Below, piece by piece: positions 23,944-33,362 of a stretch of DNA of 41,614 bases. Source of the stretch: a bacterium (lineage in GTDB: Bacteria > JAJRZV01); contig JAJRZV010000046.1 in NCBI GenBank assembly GCA_024275095.1, forward strand, positions 1-41,614, in the 5' to 3' direction. Each line of letters begins with the position of its first letter. Position 1 is the stretch's first letter. The notes under the pieces are model-generated. The model saw only the letters and a list, made by a program, of their open reading frames with translations, was not told the DNA's origin and did no database searches. A program made the translations under genes and the position numbers.

Positions 23944-24908
23944 GTGTGGGATCTGGTGGAAAGCTCATGAGGGATTTTGTGAAAGAGGTGATTGTGGAGA
24001 CGCTGGGAAACCCGTATCTTGAACAGTTTGGAGACAGTGCTCATGTAAACCTCAGTGGTGATCTTTGCTTTACAACAGACAGCTTCGTTGTGCGCCCCAT
24101 ATTTTTCCCGGGAGGGGACATAGGAAAGCTCGCTGTTTCCGGCACGATCAATGACCTTGTTGTTGCAGGTGCCAGGCCTCTTTTCCTTTCACTGTCGTTG
24201 ATTATTGAAGAAGGTTTTTTTGTCCATGACCTTAAAAATATACTCTCTTCTGTTCGTGCAACCTCTTCCAGTGCAGATGTGCTGGTTGTGACAGGAGATA
24301 CCAAGGTGGTACCCAAGGGTGATGCAGACCAGCTTTACATTAACACAGCGGGTATCGGCCAGAAACTTGTAGAGCCAGGAAATATTCGGGAAGGCGATGT
24401 ACTTATCGTGACAGATTGTGTTGGTGACCATTCGGTGGCTATCATGGTGGCAAGAGGTGAATTCGATTTTTGGGGAGATGTTCAAAGTGACTGCAGACCA
24501 CTGCATTCTTTACTGCCCTTGTGGGATATGGGTGTTAAATGGATGCGTGACATTACCCGAGGTGGTCTTGCCACGGTTCTGTGTGAACTTGCGGAAGAGA
24601 AACATATACCTGTGGAAGTGTGGGAAAGAGATGTACCTTTTTCACCCGCTGTCAATGCGCTGGCAGAGATTCTCGGTATTGATTCTTTTTACCTGGCAAG
24701 TGAAGGTAGTGCTGTTCTCGTGGCTCCACAGGATAAGACAGACGAAATCATCGCTTTTTTACACGGCATTCCTGAAGGCAGACACGCATCTGTCATTGGT
24801 CGTATAGGTGGAAAAGGAAAACCCGGTGAGGTTGTGCTGGAGACTGCCTCAGGTGGACTTCGCTACTTGGAGCCGCTGACAGGGGAGCTCCTTCCCAGAA
24901 TATGCTGA
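23925..24908 (+). CDS. hypE: Carbamoyl dehydratase HypE
   Basis: HypE is a PurM-like ATPase that dehydrates the carbamoyl group on its C-terminal cysteine to thiocyanate, the cyanide donor for the active-site iron. The 327-residue protein begins with a glycine-rich GSGGKLMRDFV. It includes the PurM-type phrases DSFVVRPIFFPGGDIGKLAVSGT and DITRGGLATVL, and ends in PRIC, placing the reactive cysteine at the very end as required. The start lies inside the end of hypD, so translation is likely coupled. hypA follows after one base. Confidence 0.96.
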   Translation: MDRVSLSVGSGGKLMRDFVKEVIVETLGNPYLEQFGDSAHVNLSGDLCFTTDSFVVRPIFFPGGDIGKLAVSGTINDLVVAGARPLFLSLSLIIEEGFFVHDLKNILSSVRATSSSADVLVVTGDTKVVPKGDADQLYINTAGIGQKLVEPGNIREGDVLIVTDCVGDHSVAIMVARGEFDFWGDVQSDCRPLHSLLPLWDMGVKWMRDITRGGLATVLCELAEEKHIPVEVWERDVPFSPAVNALAEILGIDSFYLASEGSAVLVAPQDKTDEIIAFLHGIPEGRHASVIGRIGGKGKPGEVVLETASGGLRYLEPLTGELLPRIC

Positions 24909-24909
24909 C

Positions 24910-25263
24910 ATGCACGAGTTGAGTCTTGCCCACATGCTGTATAAAGAGGTCATCGAGGCGCTGGAAAGACATAATTGTCATGGCCGGGTTTTGCGCATCG
25001 AGGTGGAAGTTGGCCGAATGACGTGCGTGGATCCCCATTTTTTTTCTGCTTGTTTTTCTTCTATCGTCGAGCATACTCCTCTTGCAGGAGCGCAGCTCCG
25101 CGTTACATCAGTTGACCCCACAGGAAGATGTAAAATGTGTGGAAATGAGCAAAAACTGGACAGTGTGGAGTTCGCATGCAGAGTCTGCTCTTCATCGGAC
25201 ATGGAGGTGATCCGGGGGGCAGACATAATACTAAGAAGCATAGAGGTGGACGATGGAAATTAA
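24910..25263 (+). CDS. hypA: Hydrogenase nickel incorporation protein HypA
   Basis: HypA is a metallochaperone that delivers nickel to the large subunit together with the GTPase HypB. The 117-residue protein starts MHELSLAHML, with the nickel-binding MHE sequence. It has the zinc site built from two CxxC pairs, CKMC and CRVC, separated by a 14-residue loop. The length is normal. It begins one base after hypE and overlaps hypB by 11 bp. Confidence 0.95.
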   Translation: MHELSLAHMLYKEVIEALERHNCHGRVLRIEVEVGRMTCVDPHFFSACFSSIVEHTPLAGAQLRVTSVDPTGRCKMCGNEQKLDSVEFACRVCSSSDMEVIRGADIILRSIEVDDGN

Positions 25264-25909
25264 AGTGCTCAGGTCTGTACTTGCTTCCAATGAGCGTATT
25301 GCATGTGAAAATCGGCGTATGCTGGACGATTCTGGTACGGTCATGGTGAATATCATGGGCTCTCCAGGTTCAGGAAAAACAGCACTTATCGAATGCACAC
25401 TGGAACGCCTTAAAGATGTAAAAGTGGCGGTTGTTGAGGGAGATATAGAAACAACACTTGATGCGGAGCGGCTGGGCCGTTTCAAGGTACCGGTGGTTCA
25501 GATCAATACAGGTCCTCTCGGTGGTCAGTGTCATCTCGATGCCTCGCACATAAGAGAGGCACTTGAAAAGCTTGACCTTAAAGCATTGGAACTTGTGTTC
25601 ATAGAAAATGTGGGTAATCTCGTATGCCCTGCCGAGTTTGATACAGGTGCGCATTACCGTGTGGCAACACTTTCGACACCGGAAGGCCACGATAAACCTC
25701 TGAAATATCCCCTCATGTTCCGGACGGCTGACCTGGTGGTGGTGACCAAAGCAGATCTGGCAGAGGCTGCAGGATTCAGCATGGACATGTTTCGTGAAAA
25801 TTTAAAAAAAGTCTCGTCAGCCCCTGCAATTGTTACTTCTGTACGGACTGGGGAAGGTGTGACGCGCTGGGTGGACTGGATAAAGAATTCCCTTGTTGTT
25901 TTGAAATAA
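25253..25909 (+). CDS. hypB: Hydrogenase nickel incorporation GTPase HypB
   Basis: HypB hydrolyses GTP to drive nickel insertion into the hydrogenase large subunit. The 218-residue protein has the P-loop MGSPGSGKTALIE, the segment VVEGDIETTLDAERL, and the later FIENVGNLVCPAEFDTGAHYR, where the cysteine belongs to the dimer-interface metal site. The N terminus has neither the histidine-rich stretch nor the CCGCG-type high-affinity nickel motif found in some HypB proteins, so it is the minimal form with no nickel storage. It is the last hyp gene. A 91-bp gap precedes the GDP-mannose genes. Confidence 0.95.
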   Translation: MEIKVLRSVLASNERIACENRRMLDDSGTVMVNIMGSPGSGKTALIECTLERLKDVKVAVVEGDIETTLDAERLGRFKVPVVQINTGPLGGQCHLDASHIREALEKLDLKALELVFIENVGNLVCPAEFDTGAHYRVATLSTPEGHDKPLKYPLMFRTADLVVVTKADLAEAAGFSMDMFRENLKKVSSAPAIVTSVRTGEGVTRWVDWIKNSLVVLK

Positions 25910-26000
25910 TGCTTCAGAGGTCTTGAAAATGGGTGGCATTGCATGTTTGTTTTGAATAGAATTGAGGTCTGAACTTGCACGAAAATCGGATGGAAAAATC

Positions 26001-26354
26001 ATGAGTCTTCTTACGCAGAAGCGTATAGATAAACCATGGGGACATGAAATTATCTGGGTTCATACGGATAAATATGTGGGTAAGCTCCTTTACATTAATG
26101 AAGGTGCATCTCTTTCACTTCAGTATCACGAGAGGAAACAGGAATCCATATATGTACTGGAGGGGCAGATCAGGGTTTTTATCCGCAATGAACACGGAGG
26201 CGAAGAGTTCGTACTGGAGCCGGGCATGAGTTATCATGTACACCCGGGAGTTATACATCGATTCAGAGCGGACAAACCTTCATGTTTGATAGAAATTTCC
26301 ACGCCGGAGATTGATGACGTCATTCGTCTTGAAGATGATTACGGCCGTCAATGA
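26001..26354 (+). CDS. Cupin-domain protein, mannose-6-phosphate isomerase type II-like
   Basis: This 117-residue single-domain cupin has the metal-binding pattern of the C-terminal isomerase part of bifunctional ManC/AlgA proteins: KPWGHEIIW, LSLQYHERKQESIYVLEG and YHVHPGVIHRF. It would interconvert fructose-6-phosphate and mannose-6-phosphate, feeding manC. In many bacteria this domain is fused to the guanylyltransferase; here it is separate and upstream. An open frame extends upstream to 25962, but the ATG at 26001 matches family starts. The stop overlaps the manC start by 4 bp (ATGA). Isomerase activity is inferred from family and context. Confidence 0.82.
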   Translation: MSLLTQKRIDKPWGHEIIWVHTDKYVGKLLYINEGASLSLQYHERKQESIYVLEGQIRVFIRNEHGGEEFVLEPGMSYHVHPGVIHRFRADKPSCLIEISTPEIDDVIRLEDDYGRQ

Positions 26355-27388
26355 ATGTTTATGCTGTCATACTTTCAGGAGGCGCAGGTCGACGCCTCTG
26401 GCCGCTCAGCACCTCTGAAGTACCCAAACAATTTCACAACCTTGCAGGTAAGCGGTCACTTCTTGAAGAGGCTCTTTCGCGTGCGCATGAATGCTTTGGG
26501 CAAGCAGCAACCTGGGTGGTCACGAGCGCTCCTTATGGCGAAAAAATAAAAAATATGGGCGTTGTAAATGAGAAGCATATTATCGAAGAACCTCTCCCCC
26601 GTAATACAGCGGCAGCAATTGCACTTGCAGCAGCCTGCATCCCCATGGATAATGCAGATGTGCTGGTGGTAATGCCCTCGGATCACTTCATTGAACCTCT
26701 GGAGAGTTTTAAAAGTGATGTGAAGAAGGCTGTGGCACTGGCAGCAGATGGTTTTATCGTTATATTTGGAATAAAACCCTCTTTTCCCAGTCAGGCCTTT
26801 GGATATATTGTGCCCGGTGAGGAGGTGAGTCATGGGGGGCGAACTGTAAAATATTTCAAGGAGAAGCCCGAATTAAACGAGGCTCAGCAACTTATTGAAA
26901 ATGGTGCACTGTGGAACTCTGGAATTTTTGTGATGCGGAAGGATACGCTCGCGCAGAGCTTTGAAAAATTTATGCCCCAATTGTTTGAACTGATGATGAA
27001 GTGCAACAGCAGTTCCCTTTCTGAACTTTCCAAGGAGGAACTGGAAGCAATTTATTCATCTTTACCTCCTGTTCCTTTTGACCGCGGTATACTTGAACAT
27101 TCACGTAATGTAGGGGTTCTTGAGGCCTCGTTCAAGTGGTCTGACCTTGGTACATGGGATGCGGTCTGTGACCTCAATGCGAAATCTCTAAGATAAATGA
27201 GTGCTGTATGTGCAACGGTTGGAGGAGGGGATAATCACGTTTTTTCCCTGGATGGGAGGCCGGTGTGCATTCTGGGTTTGAGTCGAATAATTGTGGTGTC
27301 CACAGAGAAAGGAATACTTGTTGCTTCCAGGGGCAGTACAGCCGATTTGAACAAGGCACTCGATATACTCGAAAAAGAGGAGGAATAA
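26351..27388 (+). CDS. manC: Mannose-1-phosphate guanylyltransferase, interrupted by in-frame TAA at codon 282
   Basis: ManC makes GDP-mannose from mannose-1-phosphate and GTP. The N-terminal transferase domain is complete, with LSGGAGRRLWPLSTSEVPKQF at the start, VVMPSDHFI, and FKWSDLGTWDAV near its end. Just after it, TAA (27194-27196) interrupts the frame. Directly beyond, the same frame opens with ATG and gives the usual C-terminal beta-helix segment (VCILGLSRIIVVST, ILVASRG) to a TAA at 27386. The full length of 345 residues matches short-form ManC. The TAAATG junction would allow restart, so two polypeptides are possible. The fragment 27197-27388 alone is not a known gene. Confidence 0.87.
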
Positions 27389-27389
27389 C

Positions 27390-28784
27390 ATGAGCATTCG
27401 TTTCGGTACAGAAGGCTGGCGTGGAGTCATTGCTGATGATTTCACCTTTGCAAATCTGGAGGCTGTGTCTGCAGCCACGGCACTGTGGTTGAGAGGGATG
27501 TCGTCTGAAGGCACACGTGTAATAGTTTCGTACGACAGGAGATTCATGTCCGAAGATTTTGCACGTAGATGTGCTGAGGTAATGGCGACCCACGGTATAA
27601 AGGTAAAACTATCACATCGTTCTTCTCCGACCCCTGCGTTAAGCTTCTTCATTCAGCAGGAAAAAATGGATGCTGGCGTTATGATAACCGCATCTCACAA
27701 TCCCTACCGGTATAACGGCTTCAAGGTCAAAAATAAATTCGGCGGCCCGATTTCCGATGACGAAGCCCGCGTTATTGTTGGATATGTTAATGACATTCTC
27801 GAAGGATGCGAAGATGTTATGGGACCCCGAGAGATTTCTGTTGAGGAAGTTGACTTTTTTGAAAGCTATATCAGAGCACTTATGCATATTCCTCGAAATG
27901 GGATAGATGGTGGCGGTCGTCGTGTGAATGTTGATGCCATGCACGGTTCAGGAGGTGGATGGTTATCAGAAGTGTTGACTCGTTTCGGGTTTGATGTATG
28001 TGAACTCCGCGGGAATGAGGATCCAACTTTCGGAAAGGGAAAGCCTGAACCCCGTCCTGAAAATCTTGAAAGGCTCGTTGAAGCATGCAGAACCAGCGGA
28101 GTTCCTGGATTTGCCCTTGATGGAGATGCTGATCGTATCGGTGCGGTTGACGAGAAAGGACGATTTATTGATTCACATCACGTATTTGCTCTGCTACTCA
28201 GGCATCTGGTAGAGAATCGAGGATTGAGGGGTCTTGTAGTGAAGACTGTCACAACAACTGATATGGTAGACAAACTCTGCAGGCATTATGAGCTCCCTCT
28301 GGAAGTAACGCCTGTGGGTTTCAAACATGCTTCGCGTCTTATGGTTGAAAAAAATGCTATCATTGCCGGTGAAGAGAGTGGTGGAATCGGTACCTGCCTG
28401 CACGTGCCGGAAAGGGACGGCAGTGCGTGTGCGGTGCTTTTGCTGGAGTATATGGAAACAGCACAGCGCTCACTGTCAGAGTGGGTGGATGACTTGCACG
28501 GGATGATCGGTCCTCATTACTTTCACAGAGATGACATCGAAGTGGATGACCTGGATGCTGTATGGTCACGTGTCAGCAAGCGTTCGGCAGAATTTGGTGC
28601 AGAGCTCGCTTTGAGACTGGAGACAGACATGGACGGGTTTAAATTCCGCGCTGATGATGGTTCATGGCTTGTCTTGAGGCGTTCAGGTACGGAATCACTT
28701 GTGAGGGTTTACGCTGAGTCAACCTCTCAAGAGAGAGTGCATCAACTTCTTTCTAAGGCGGAAGAAATACTGAAAAGTTATTAA
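27390..28784 (+). CDS. Phosphomannomutase/phosphoglucomutase family enzyme
   Basis: This 464-residue alpha-D-phosphohexomutase moves phosphate between C1 and C6 of a hexose. Family motifs occur in order: FGTEGWRGVIADDF, the phosphoserine loop VMITASHNPYRYNG, the metal loop ALDGDADRIGA, a sugar-binding GEESGGIG and the phosphate-binding RRSGTESLVRVY. GAGGAGGAA precedes the ATG. Following manC and a type II isomerase-like cupin, it most likely produces mannose-1-phosphate for GDP-mannose. Phosphoglucomutase or phosphoglucosamine mutase activity cannot be excluded, as the subfamilies share all these motifs. Its stop codon overlaps the convergent lgt stop. Confidence 0.88.
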   Translation: MSIRFGTEGWRGVIADDFTFANLEAVSAATALWLRGMSSEGTRVIVSYDRRFMSEDFARRCAEVMATHGIKVKLSHRSSPTPALSFFIQQEKMDAGVMITASHNPYRYNGFKVKNKFGGPISDDEARVIVGYVNDILEGCEDVMGPREISVEEVDFFESYIRALMHIPRNGIDGGGRRVNVDAMHGSGGGWLSEVLTRFGFDVCELRGNEDPTFGKGKPEPRPENLERLVEACRTSGVPGFALDGDADRIGAVDEKGRFIDSHHVFALLLRHLVENRGLRGLVVKTVTTTDMVDKLCRHYELPLEVTPVGFKHASRLMVEKNAIIAGEESGGIGTCLHVPERDGSACAVLLLEYMETAQRSLSEWVDDLHGMIGPHYFHRDDIEVDDLDAVWSRVSKRSAEFGAELALRLETDMDGFKFRADDGSWLVLRRSGTESLVRVYAESTSQERVHQLLSKAEEILKSY

Positions 28785-29605
28785 ATTTCATCTTCTGCTT
28801 CTGACTCAACGTTATCGGTGTTTTCCCTTGAGTCTACAGGAGGTGGTGTGTGTTTTTTCAGCAGGTAAACATATAGAATCACTGAAGCGATGAATACAGG
28901 AATGGATATAAACTGGGATGTTGAAAGTACATTTTCTATTACCCAGCCTCGAGGATCGCCCCTCAGAAATTCAATGAGGAAGCGGGTAACGCTGTAGTAA
29001 ATGAGCGAGAACAGGGCAACCTGGCCGTGGAATACTTTGTGACGTCTGATGTAGATTAGTACGAAGTACATGATGAGCCCGTTGATGGAGAGATAAATCT
29101 GCGTGGGATGTAACCTTACGCCTGTAGGTGCAATGGCTAAAGGATCGTGGAATACCACGCCCCAGGGCAGATGTGTTGGCTTGCCGTAACAGCATCCTGC
29201 TGAAAAGCAGGCCCATCTTCCCACAAACAGACCGATGGCAAGCGAAATGGCTAATATGTCGAGCACGCGCCACACGTTCATGCGGCGAATGCGTGAATAT
29301 ATCACGACAATGGCGATGCCGAAGAAGAGGCCGCCGTAATACACGAACCCGCCCTTCCAGATTTTGGGTATTTCCCACAGGTTATCTTTAAATAAATCCC
29401 ACTCAACAACCACGTACAGAAGTCTGGCCCCGAGAAGCGAGCCTATGAGGATGTAAAAGGTGAGATCAAGAACTTTCTCAGGATTTTCCCCCTGAATGGA
29501 TGCCTCGCGCGCAGCAATGAGCATGCCCACGGTAAATGCAGCTGCCAGCAGTACCCCGTAAGTGTAGACACTTACACTTCCGATGCGGAAAAGAATGGGA
29601 TGCAA
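28781..29605 (-). CDS. lgt: Prolipoprotein diacylglyceryl transferase
   Basis: Lgt attaches diacylglycerol from phosphatidylglycerol to the lipobox cysteine of prolipoproteins in the inner membrane. The 274-residue protein has about seven hydrophobic segments, the N-terminal HPILFRIGSVSVYTYG, the signature GRWACFSAGCCYG and the following GVRLHPTQIY. The C-terminal 25 residues are acidic and probably cytoplasmic. It follows lspA by one base, so both processing enzymes are made together. Substrates likely include the lipoproteins encoded at 7283, 33363 and 39125. Confidence 0.95.
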   Translation of the reverse strand: MHPILFRIGSVSVYTYGVLLAAAFTVGMLIAAREASIQGENPEKVLDLTFYILIGSLLGARLLYVVVEWDLFKDNLWEIPKIWKGGFVYYGGLFFGIAIVVIYSRIRRMNVWRVLDILAISLAIGLFVGRWACFSAGCCYGKPTHLPWGVVFHDPLAIAPTGVRLHPTQIYLSINGLIMYFVLIYIRRHKVFHGQVALFSLIYYSVTRFLIEFLRGDPRGWVIENVLSTSQFISIPVFIASVILYVYLLKKHTPPPVDSRENTDNVESEAEDEI

Positions 29606-29606
29606 T

Positions 29607-30098
29607 TTACCTCTCCTCCTTTTCCTTCATTGACATGATTATAATCGCGAACACCCCGATTGTAATAGCCACATCTGCCAGATTGTAGGCAGGCCATCCA
29701 TACTTTCCTATGTGCATGTATATCATATCCACCACGTAACCCTTGAATATTCTGTCTATCAGGTTGCCCAGCGCTCCCCCCAAAATGAGCGAAAGCGACG
29801 CAAGCAATGTTTTTTGCTGATACTCCACCTTCAGGATGAAGAAGATTACAATACCCAGTGCGATGAACGATGCTGCGGTGAGAAGGGGTCTGGTACCTTT
29901 CCAGCCAGGATTGTTGAACAGTCCAAATGCCGCTCCCCGGTTATGCACGCGGACTATATGGAGCGCTCCCGGAATAGTTTCCACGCTGTCCTGGAAGCTC
30001 ATGTTTTTTTCAATCCAGTGTTTTGTAAGGTGGTCGGCAATAAATACAGAAGAGGAAACAACAAGCACGAGGATTAACTTTTTGATTAACTCAGGCAC
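29607..30098 (-). CDS. lspA: Lipoprotein signal peptidase (signal peptidase II)
   Basis: LspA cuts the signal peptide of lipid-modified prolipoproteins. The 163-residue protein has four membrane helices and the two catalytic aspartate regions, GALGNLIDRI and YNLADVAITIG, plus the conserved NRGAAFGLF. Length and motif order are normal. The start overlaps the end of ileS by 8 bp, reproducing the common ileS-lspA pairing. Confidence 0.96.
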   Translation of the reverse strand: MPELIKKLILVLVVSSSVFIADHLTKHWIEKNMSFQDSVETIPGALHIVRVHNRGAAFGLFNNPGWKGTRPLLTAASFIALGIVIFFILKVEYQQKTLLASLSLILGGALGNLIDRIFKGYVVDMIYMHIGKYGWPAYNLADVAITIGVFAIIIMSMKEKEER

Positions 30099-32868
30099 GA
30101 GCTATTACCTCTCTGCATCGCTGGCAGAGGTCTGGATAATCTTTAAAGCTCCCCACACTTTCGCTGTACATCCAGCAGCGAGCGCATTTATGCCCTTTTG
30201 CTCGTTCTACATAAACTGTAACCCTCTCCCCTGCGGGCTTTTCTCCTCCTTCAAGAGGTTGAACAGTGACTCCGGAAGTGATGAAAATTTCCTGAAGTAA
30301 ATCGCTGTATTTGTTCAACACGTCCAGCACCTTTTCAGGAGCTTTAATTGTTACTGATGCTTCCAAGGAACCACCGATAACTTTTTCTACGCGTTTTTCT
30401 TCCAGTTTTTTGAGTACGTCTTCACGTACCTCCAGGAGAAGAGACATCTCGGAGAAAAGAGTATCCTCTTGCAAGGTGCGCTTTTTACTTTCTGGGAAAG
30501 GATTTAAAAATACACTTTCCGGTAGAGAATTATCTATCTTCCGCAGGTGTTGCCAAGCTTCCTCGCAGGTGAAAGACATCACAGGTGAGAGGATTACAAG
30601 TAAATTTTTGAGGATAAGATAAATAGCTGACTGGGCAGAACGTCTCTTCGGGGAGTCACTGGCCTCACAGTAGAGCGTATCCTTGAGCACATCGAGATAA
30701 AATGCACTGAGGAAGGTCACAATGAACGCATAGACGGAGTGATACACTCCATGAAATTCGTAGCGTTCATAATACTGGCGGACACGCTCTATGAGTTCAT
30801 TCAGTTTCAAAATAGCGAATCGATCAAGCGGTCTCATATTACTTTCGCTGACCATTTGATTTGGCATAAAGTCGCCGAGATTCCCCAGCATGAACCTGAA
30901 GGTATTGCGCATTTTCCTGTAGGCCTCAATGAGCCTCTGAAGAATCTCGTGAGAGAGCCGGATGTCTTCACGGTAATCTTCACATGATACCCACAACCGT
31001 ATAATTTCAGCACCGTGTTGTTTGATGATTTCCTGAGGTGAAATGACATTACCCAAGGATTTGGACATTTTGCGGCCTTCACCGTCCACCACAAATCCGT
31101 GAGTGAGCACGGCGCGGTATGGTGCGTGCCCCCGTGTTGTTACGGCAGTTATAAGGGAGCTCTGAAACCATCCTCTGTGCTGGTCGCTGCCTTCTAAATA
31201 GAGGTCTGCAGGCCAGTTCAGTGCCTCTATACGTTCCAGCACCGCTGCATGTGATACGCCCGAGTCAAACCATACGTCCAGGATATCTGTTTCTTTTCTG
31301 AATTCGTGCCCACCACAATGTGGACACTGCAGGTCGCCTGCCAGGTCCCTGACATCCGCCTGATACCACACATCTGCACCATTTTCATCAAAGGCTCTGG
31401 CTACCTTTCGGATGATTTGTGCATCCATAACGTATTCGCCGCACCCCCGGCACTGAAACAGGGCGATGGGCACGCCCCATGCACGCTGGCGTGAGATGCA
31501 CCAGTCAGGTCTGCTCTCAACCATGGAGGCGATGCGGTTCCGTCCCCAGCGGGGTATCCATTCCACACGCTCTATTTCGGAAAGCAGGCGTTGCCTTAAG
31601 TATTCGTGCTCCACGGATACGAACCACTGTTCTGTTGCCCGAAATATGATGGGCTTTTTGCATCTCCAGCAGTGCGGGTAACTGTGGCGTATCTGCCCTT
31701 CTGCAAGCAGCAGCCCTTTTGCACGCAGCACCTCTGTCACATGGGCATTGGCGTCAAATACGAACTCGCCTTTAAACTCTCCCGCCTCGGCTGTGAAGCA
31801 TCCGTTCTCATCCACGGGTGAAAACACGTCTAAATGATAACGAAGTCCCACCTCGTAGTCTTCTTCTCCATGGCCTGGAGCTGTATGCACGCACCCTGTA
31901 CCTTGCTCCAGTGTTACGAACTCTGAAAGCATAATGAGCGACATGCGGTCGAACAGTGGATGGTGCGCGTGTAGATTTTCCACTTCTGCACCCTTGAAGC
32001 GGGTGAGAATGCGTTTGTTTTCGAGCCCTGTATCCTTGAGGAACTCTTCCAGGCGTTTTTCTGCGATCATGAATATACCCTTCTCTGTCTCCACCCATAC
32101 ATAATCGAACTCAGGATGTACCTGAATGCCCAGATTGCCGGGAATGGTCCATGGTGTGGTGGTCCAGATGACGACCGAAGCTTCAGGAGGCAACCTGAAT
32201 TTTTCACGAAGGTCTTCAGCCGCGCGAAAAGCCACGTAAACCGATGGAGACGCCTTTTCACTGTACTCGACTTCTGCCTCAGCAAGCGCGGTGGTACATG
32301 AAGGACACCAGTAAACGGGTCTCCTGCGCCTGTAGACATAGCCTTTTTCAACCAGCGTAGCGAACTCACGCAGTATGTCCGCTTCGTAGGAATATTCCAT
32401 GGTAAGATAGGGTTGTGACCATGACCCGAATACACCGAGCCGTATAAATTCTTCTCGCTGAACGTTGACATATTTTTCTGCATATTTGCGGCATGCCTTA
32501 CGGAAGGCGATAATGTCAGCTCTGGCTTCTCTTCCTTTCTGCTCTTCCACTTTCAGCTCAATAGGGAGTCCATGACAGTCCCATCCCGGAACAAAAGGTA
32601 CGAAGTACCCTGCAAGAGATTTGTACTTCACGATAATGTCTTTAAGCACCTTGTTAAGTGCGTGTCCCATGTGAATGTTACCGTTGGCATAGGGGGGACC
32701 GTCATGGAGAATAAAGGGGGTCGCACCGCGGTTTTTCCCCAGCATTTTGTTGTATAAATTTTTCTCTTCCCAGAGCTGTATAATTTCCTTTTCGCGCACG
32801 GGGAGATTTGCCTTCATGGGAAAATCTGTCCGAGGCAAATTGATGGTGTTCCTGTAATCTTTTGACAT
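30091..32868 (-). CDS. ileS: Isoleucyl-tRNA synthetase
   Basis: This class I enzyme charges tRNA-Ile. The 925-residue protein has the ATP-binding HIGH variant in PPYANGNIHMGHALNKVLKD, the KMSKS loop in GRKMSKSLGNVISP, and the editing-domain phrase TTTPWTIPGN. It ends with the bacterial C-terminal zinc motif, CARCW and LCQRC. The start MSKDYRNTINLPRTDFPMKANLP matches the family. No ribosome site is visible in the few bases before the ATG, and a plausible promoter lies so close that the message may have almost no leader. It is the first gene of ileS-lspA-lgt. Confidence 0.97.
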   Translation of the reverse strand: MSKDYRNTINLPRTDFPMKANLPVREKEIIQLWEEKNLYNKMLGKNRGATPFILHDGPPYANGNIHMGHALNKVLKDIIVKYKSLAGYFVPFVPGWDCHGLPIELKVEEQKGREARADIIAFRKACRKYAEKYVNVQREEFIRLGVFGSWSQPYLTMEYSYEADILREFATLVEKGYVYRRRRPVYWCPSCTTALAEAEVEYSEKASPSVYVAFRAAEDLREKFRLPPEASVVIWTTTPWTIPGNLGIQVHPEFDYVWVETEKGIFMIAEKRLEEFLKDTGLENKRILTRFKGAEVENLHAHHPLFDRMSLIMLSEFVTLEQGTGCVHTAPGHGEEDYEVGLRYHLDVFSPVDENGCFTAEAGEFKGEFVFDANAHVTEVLRAKGLLLAEGQIRHSYPHCWRCKKPIIFRATEQWFVSVEHEYLRQRLLSEIERVEWIPRWGRNRIASMVESRPDWCISRQRAWGVPIALFQCRGCGEYVMDAQIIRKVARAFDENGADVWYQADVRDLAGDLQCPHCGGHEFRKETDILDVWFDSGVSHAAVLERIEALNWPADLYLEGSDQHRGWFQSSLITAVTTRGHAPYRAVLTHGFVVDGEGRKMSKSLGNVISPQEIIKQHGAEIIRLWVSCEDYREDIRLSHEILQRLIEAYRKMRNTFRFMLGNLGDFMPNQMVSESNMRPLDRFAILKLNELIERVRQYYERYEFHGVYHSVYAFIVTFLSAFYLDVLKDTLYCEASDSPKRRSAQSAIYLILKNLLVILSPVMSFTCEEAWQHLRKIDNSLPESVFLNPFPESKKRTLQEDTLFSEMSLLLEVREDVLKKLEEKRVEKVIGGSLEASVTIKAPEKVLDVLNKYSDLLQEIFITSGVTVQPLEGGEKPAGERVTVYVERAKGHKCARCWMYSESVGSFKDYPDLCQRCREVIARA

Positions 32869-32877
32869 GGTGCATTA

Positions 32878-32907
32878 AGTAAATTGCATCGCCACGGTCT
32901 CTGTCAA
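32878..32907 (-). promoter_or_regulatory. Candidate sigma-70 promoter for ileS
   Basis: On the minus strand TTGACA (32907-32902) is followed after 18 bases by TTTACT (32883-32878). The -35 box is perfect and the -10 box matches at four positions. The predicted start would be about three bases from the ileS ATG, which would make the transcript nearly leaderless. Confidence 0.4.
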
Positions 32908-32925
32908 GAGTAACGTTCACCCCTC

Positions 32926-33106
32926 CGGGGTCTGGTCTCAACATTGGACATTCGGAGTTCAACGCTGAGGTTTTACGGGCGGGAGGGTATGTGGGTGAGA
33001 TTGCTTCGGTCATCCCCGAGTTGCGGATGATTTGTTCACAATGACTGTTTGAGGGACGAGACTGCTTCAGCATCCCCTGTAACGCGGGGAATTCTCTTAC
33101 AGTGAC
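32926..33106. repeat. Degenerate intergenic repeat, copy A (with two hairpin units)
   Basis: This lies in the ~500-bp gene-free stretch between ileS and the gene at 33363. It opens with a 30-bp block (32926-32955, containing CTGGTCTCAACATT) that recurs at 34919-34948 with two mismatches. Two tandem units of about 50 bp follow, 32997-33046 and 33058-33106. Each starts GAGA(T/C)TGCTTC and ends CA(A/G)TGACT and has a central stem that differs in sequence: CATCC with GGATG in one, CCCC with GGGG in the other. Nothing else recognisable is in the rest of the stretch apart from the ileS promoter candidate. Confidence 0.75.
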
Positions 33107-33362
33107 TCGAGTAGGACACATTCAACATTTCTGATGGTGGTGTGGCTTGAATATTTTTCTACTCGTCGCATTGGGCAATCTCTGTCGCATTGTACAAACA
33201 AGTCAGGTTTTACGAATCCGCGTTCAGAAAATTCCACCGCCTTTTCATTCGCTTCAGAGATTTTTTAACGTTGTTACGAGCATGTGTGTGAATTTCTTGA
33301 CGTCATGAAGAGTATTAAAATAAGGTAAACAAGCCGAAAAAAATCAATCAGGAGCAAAAAAT

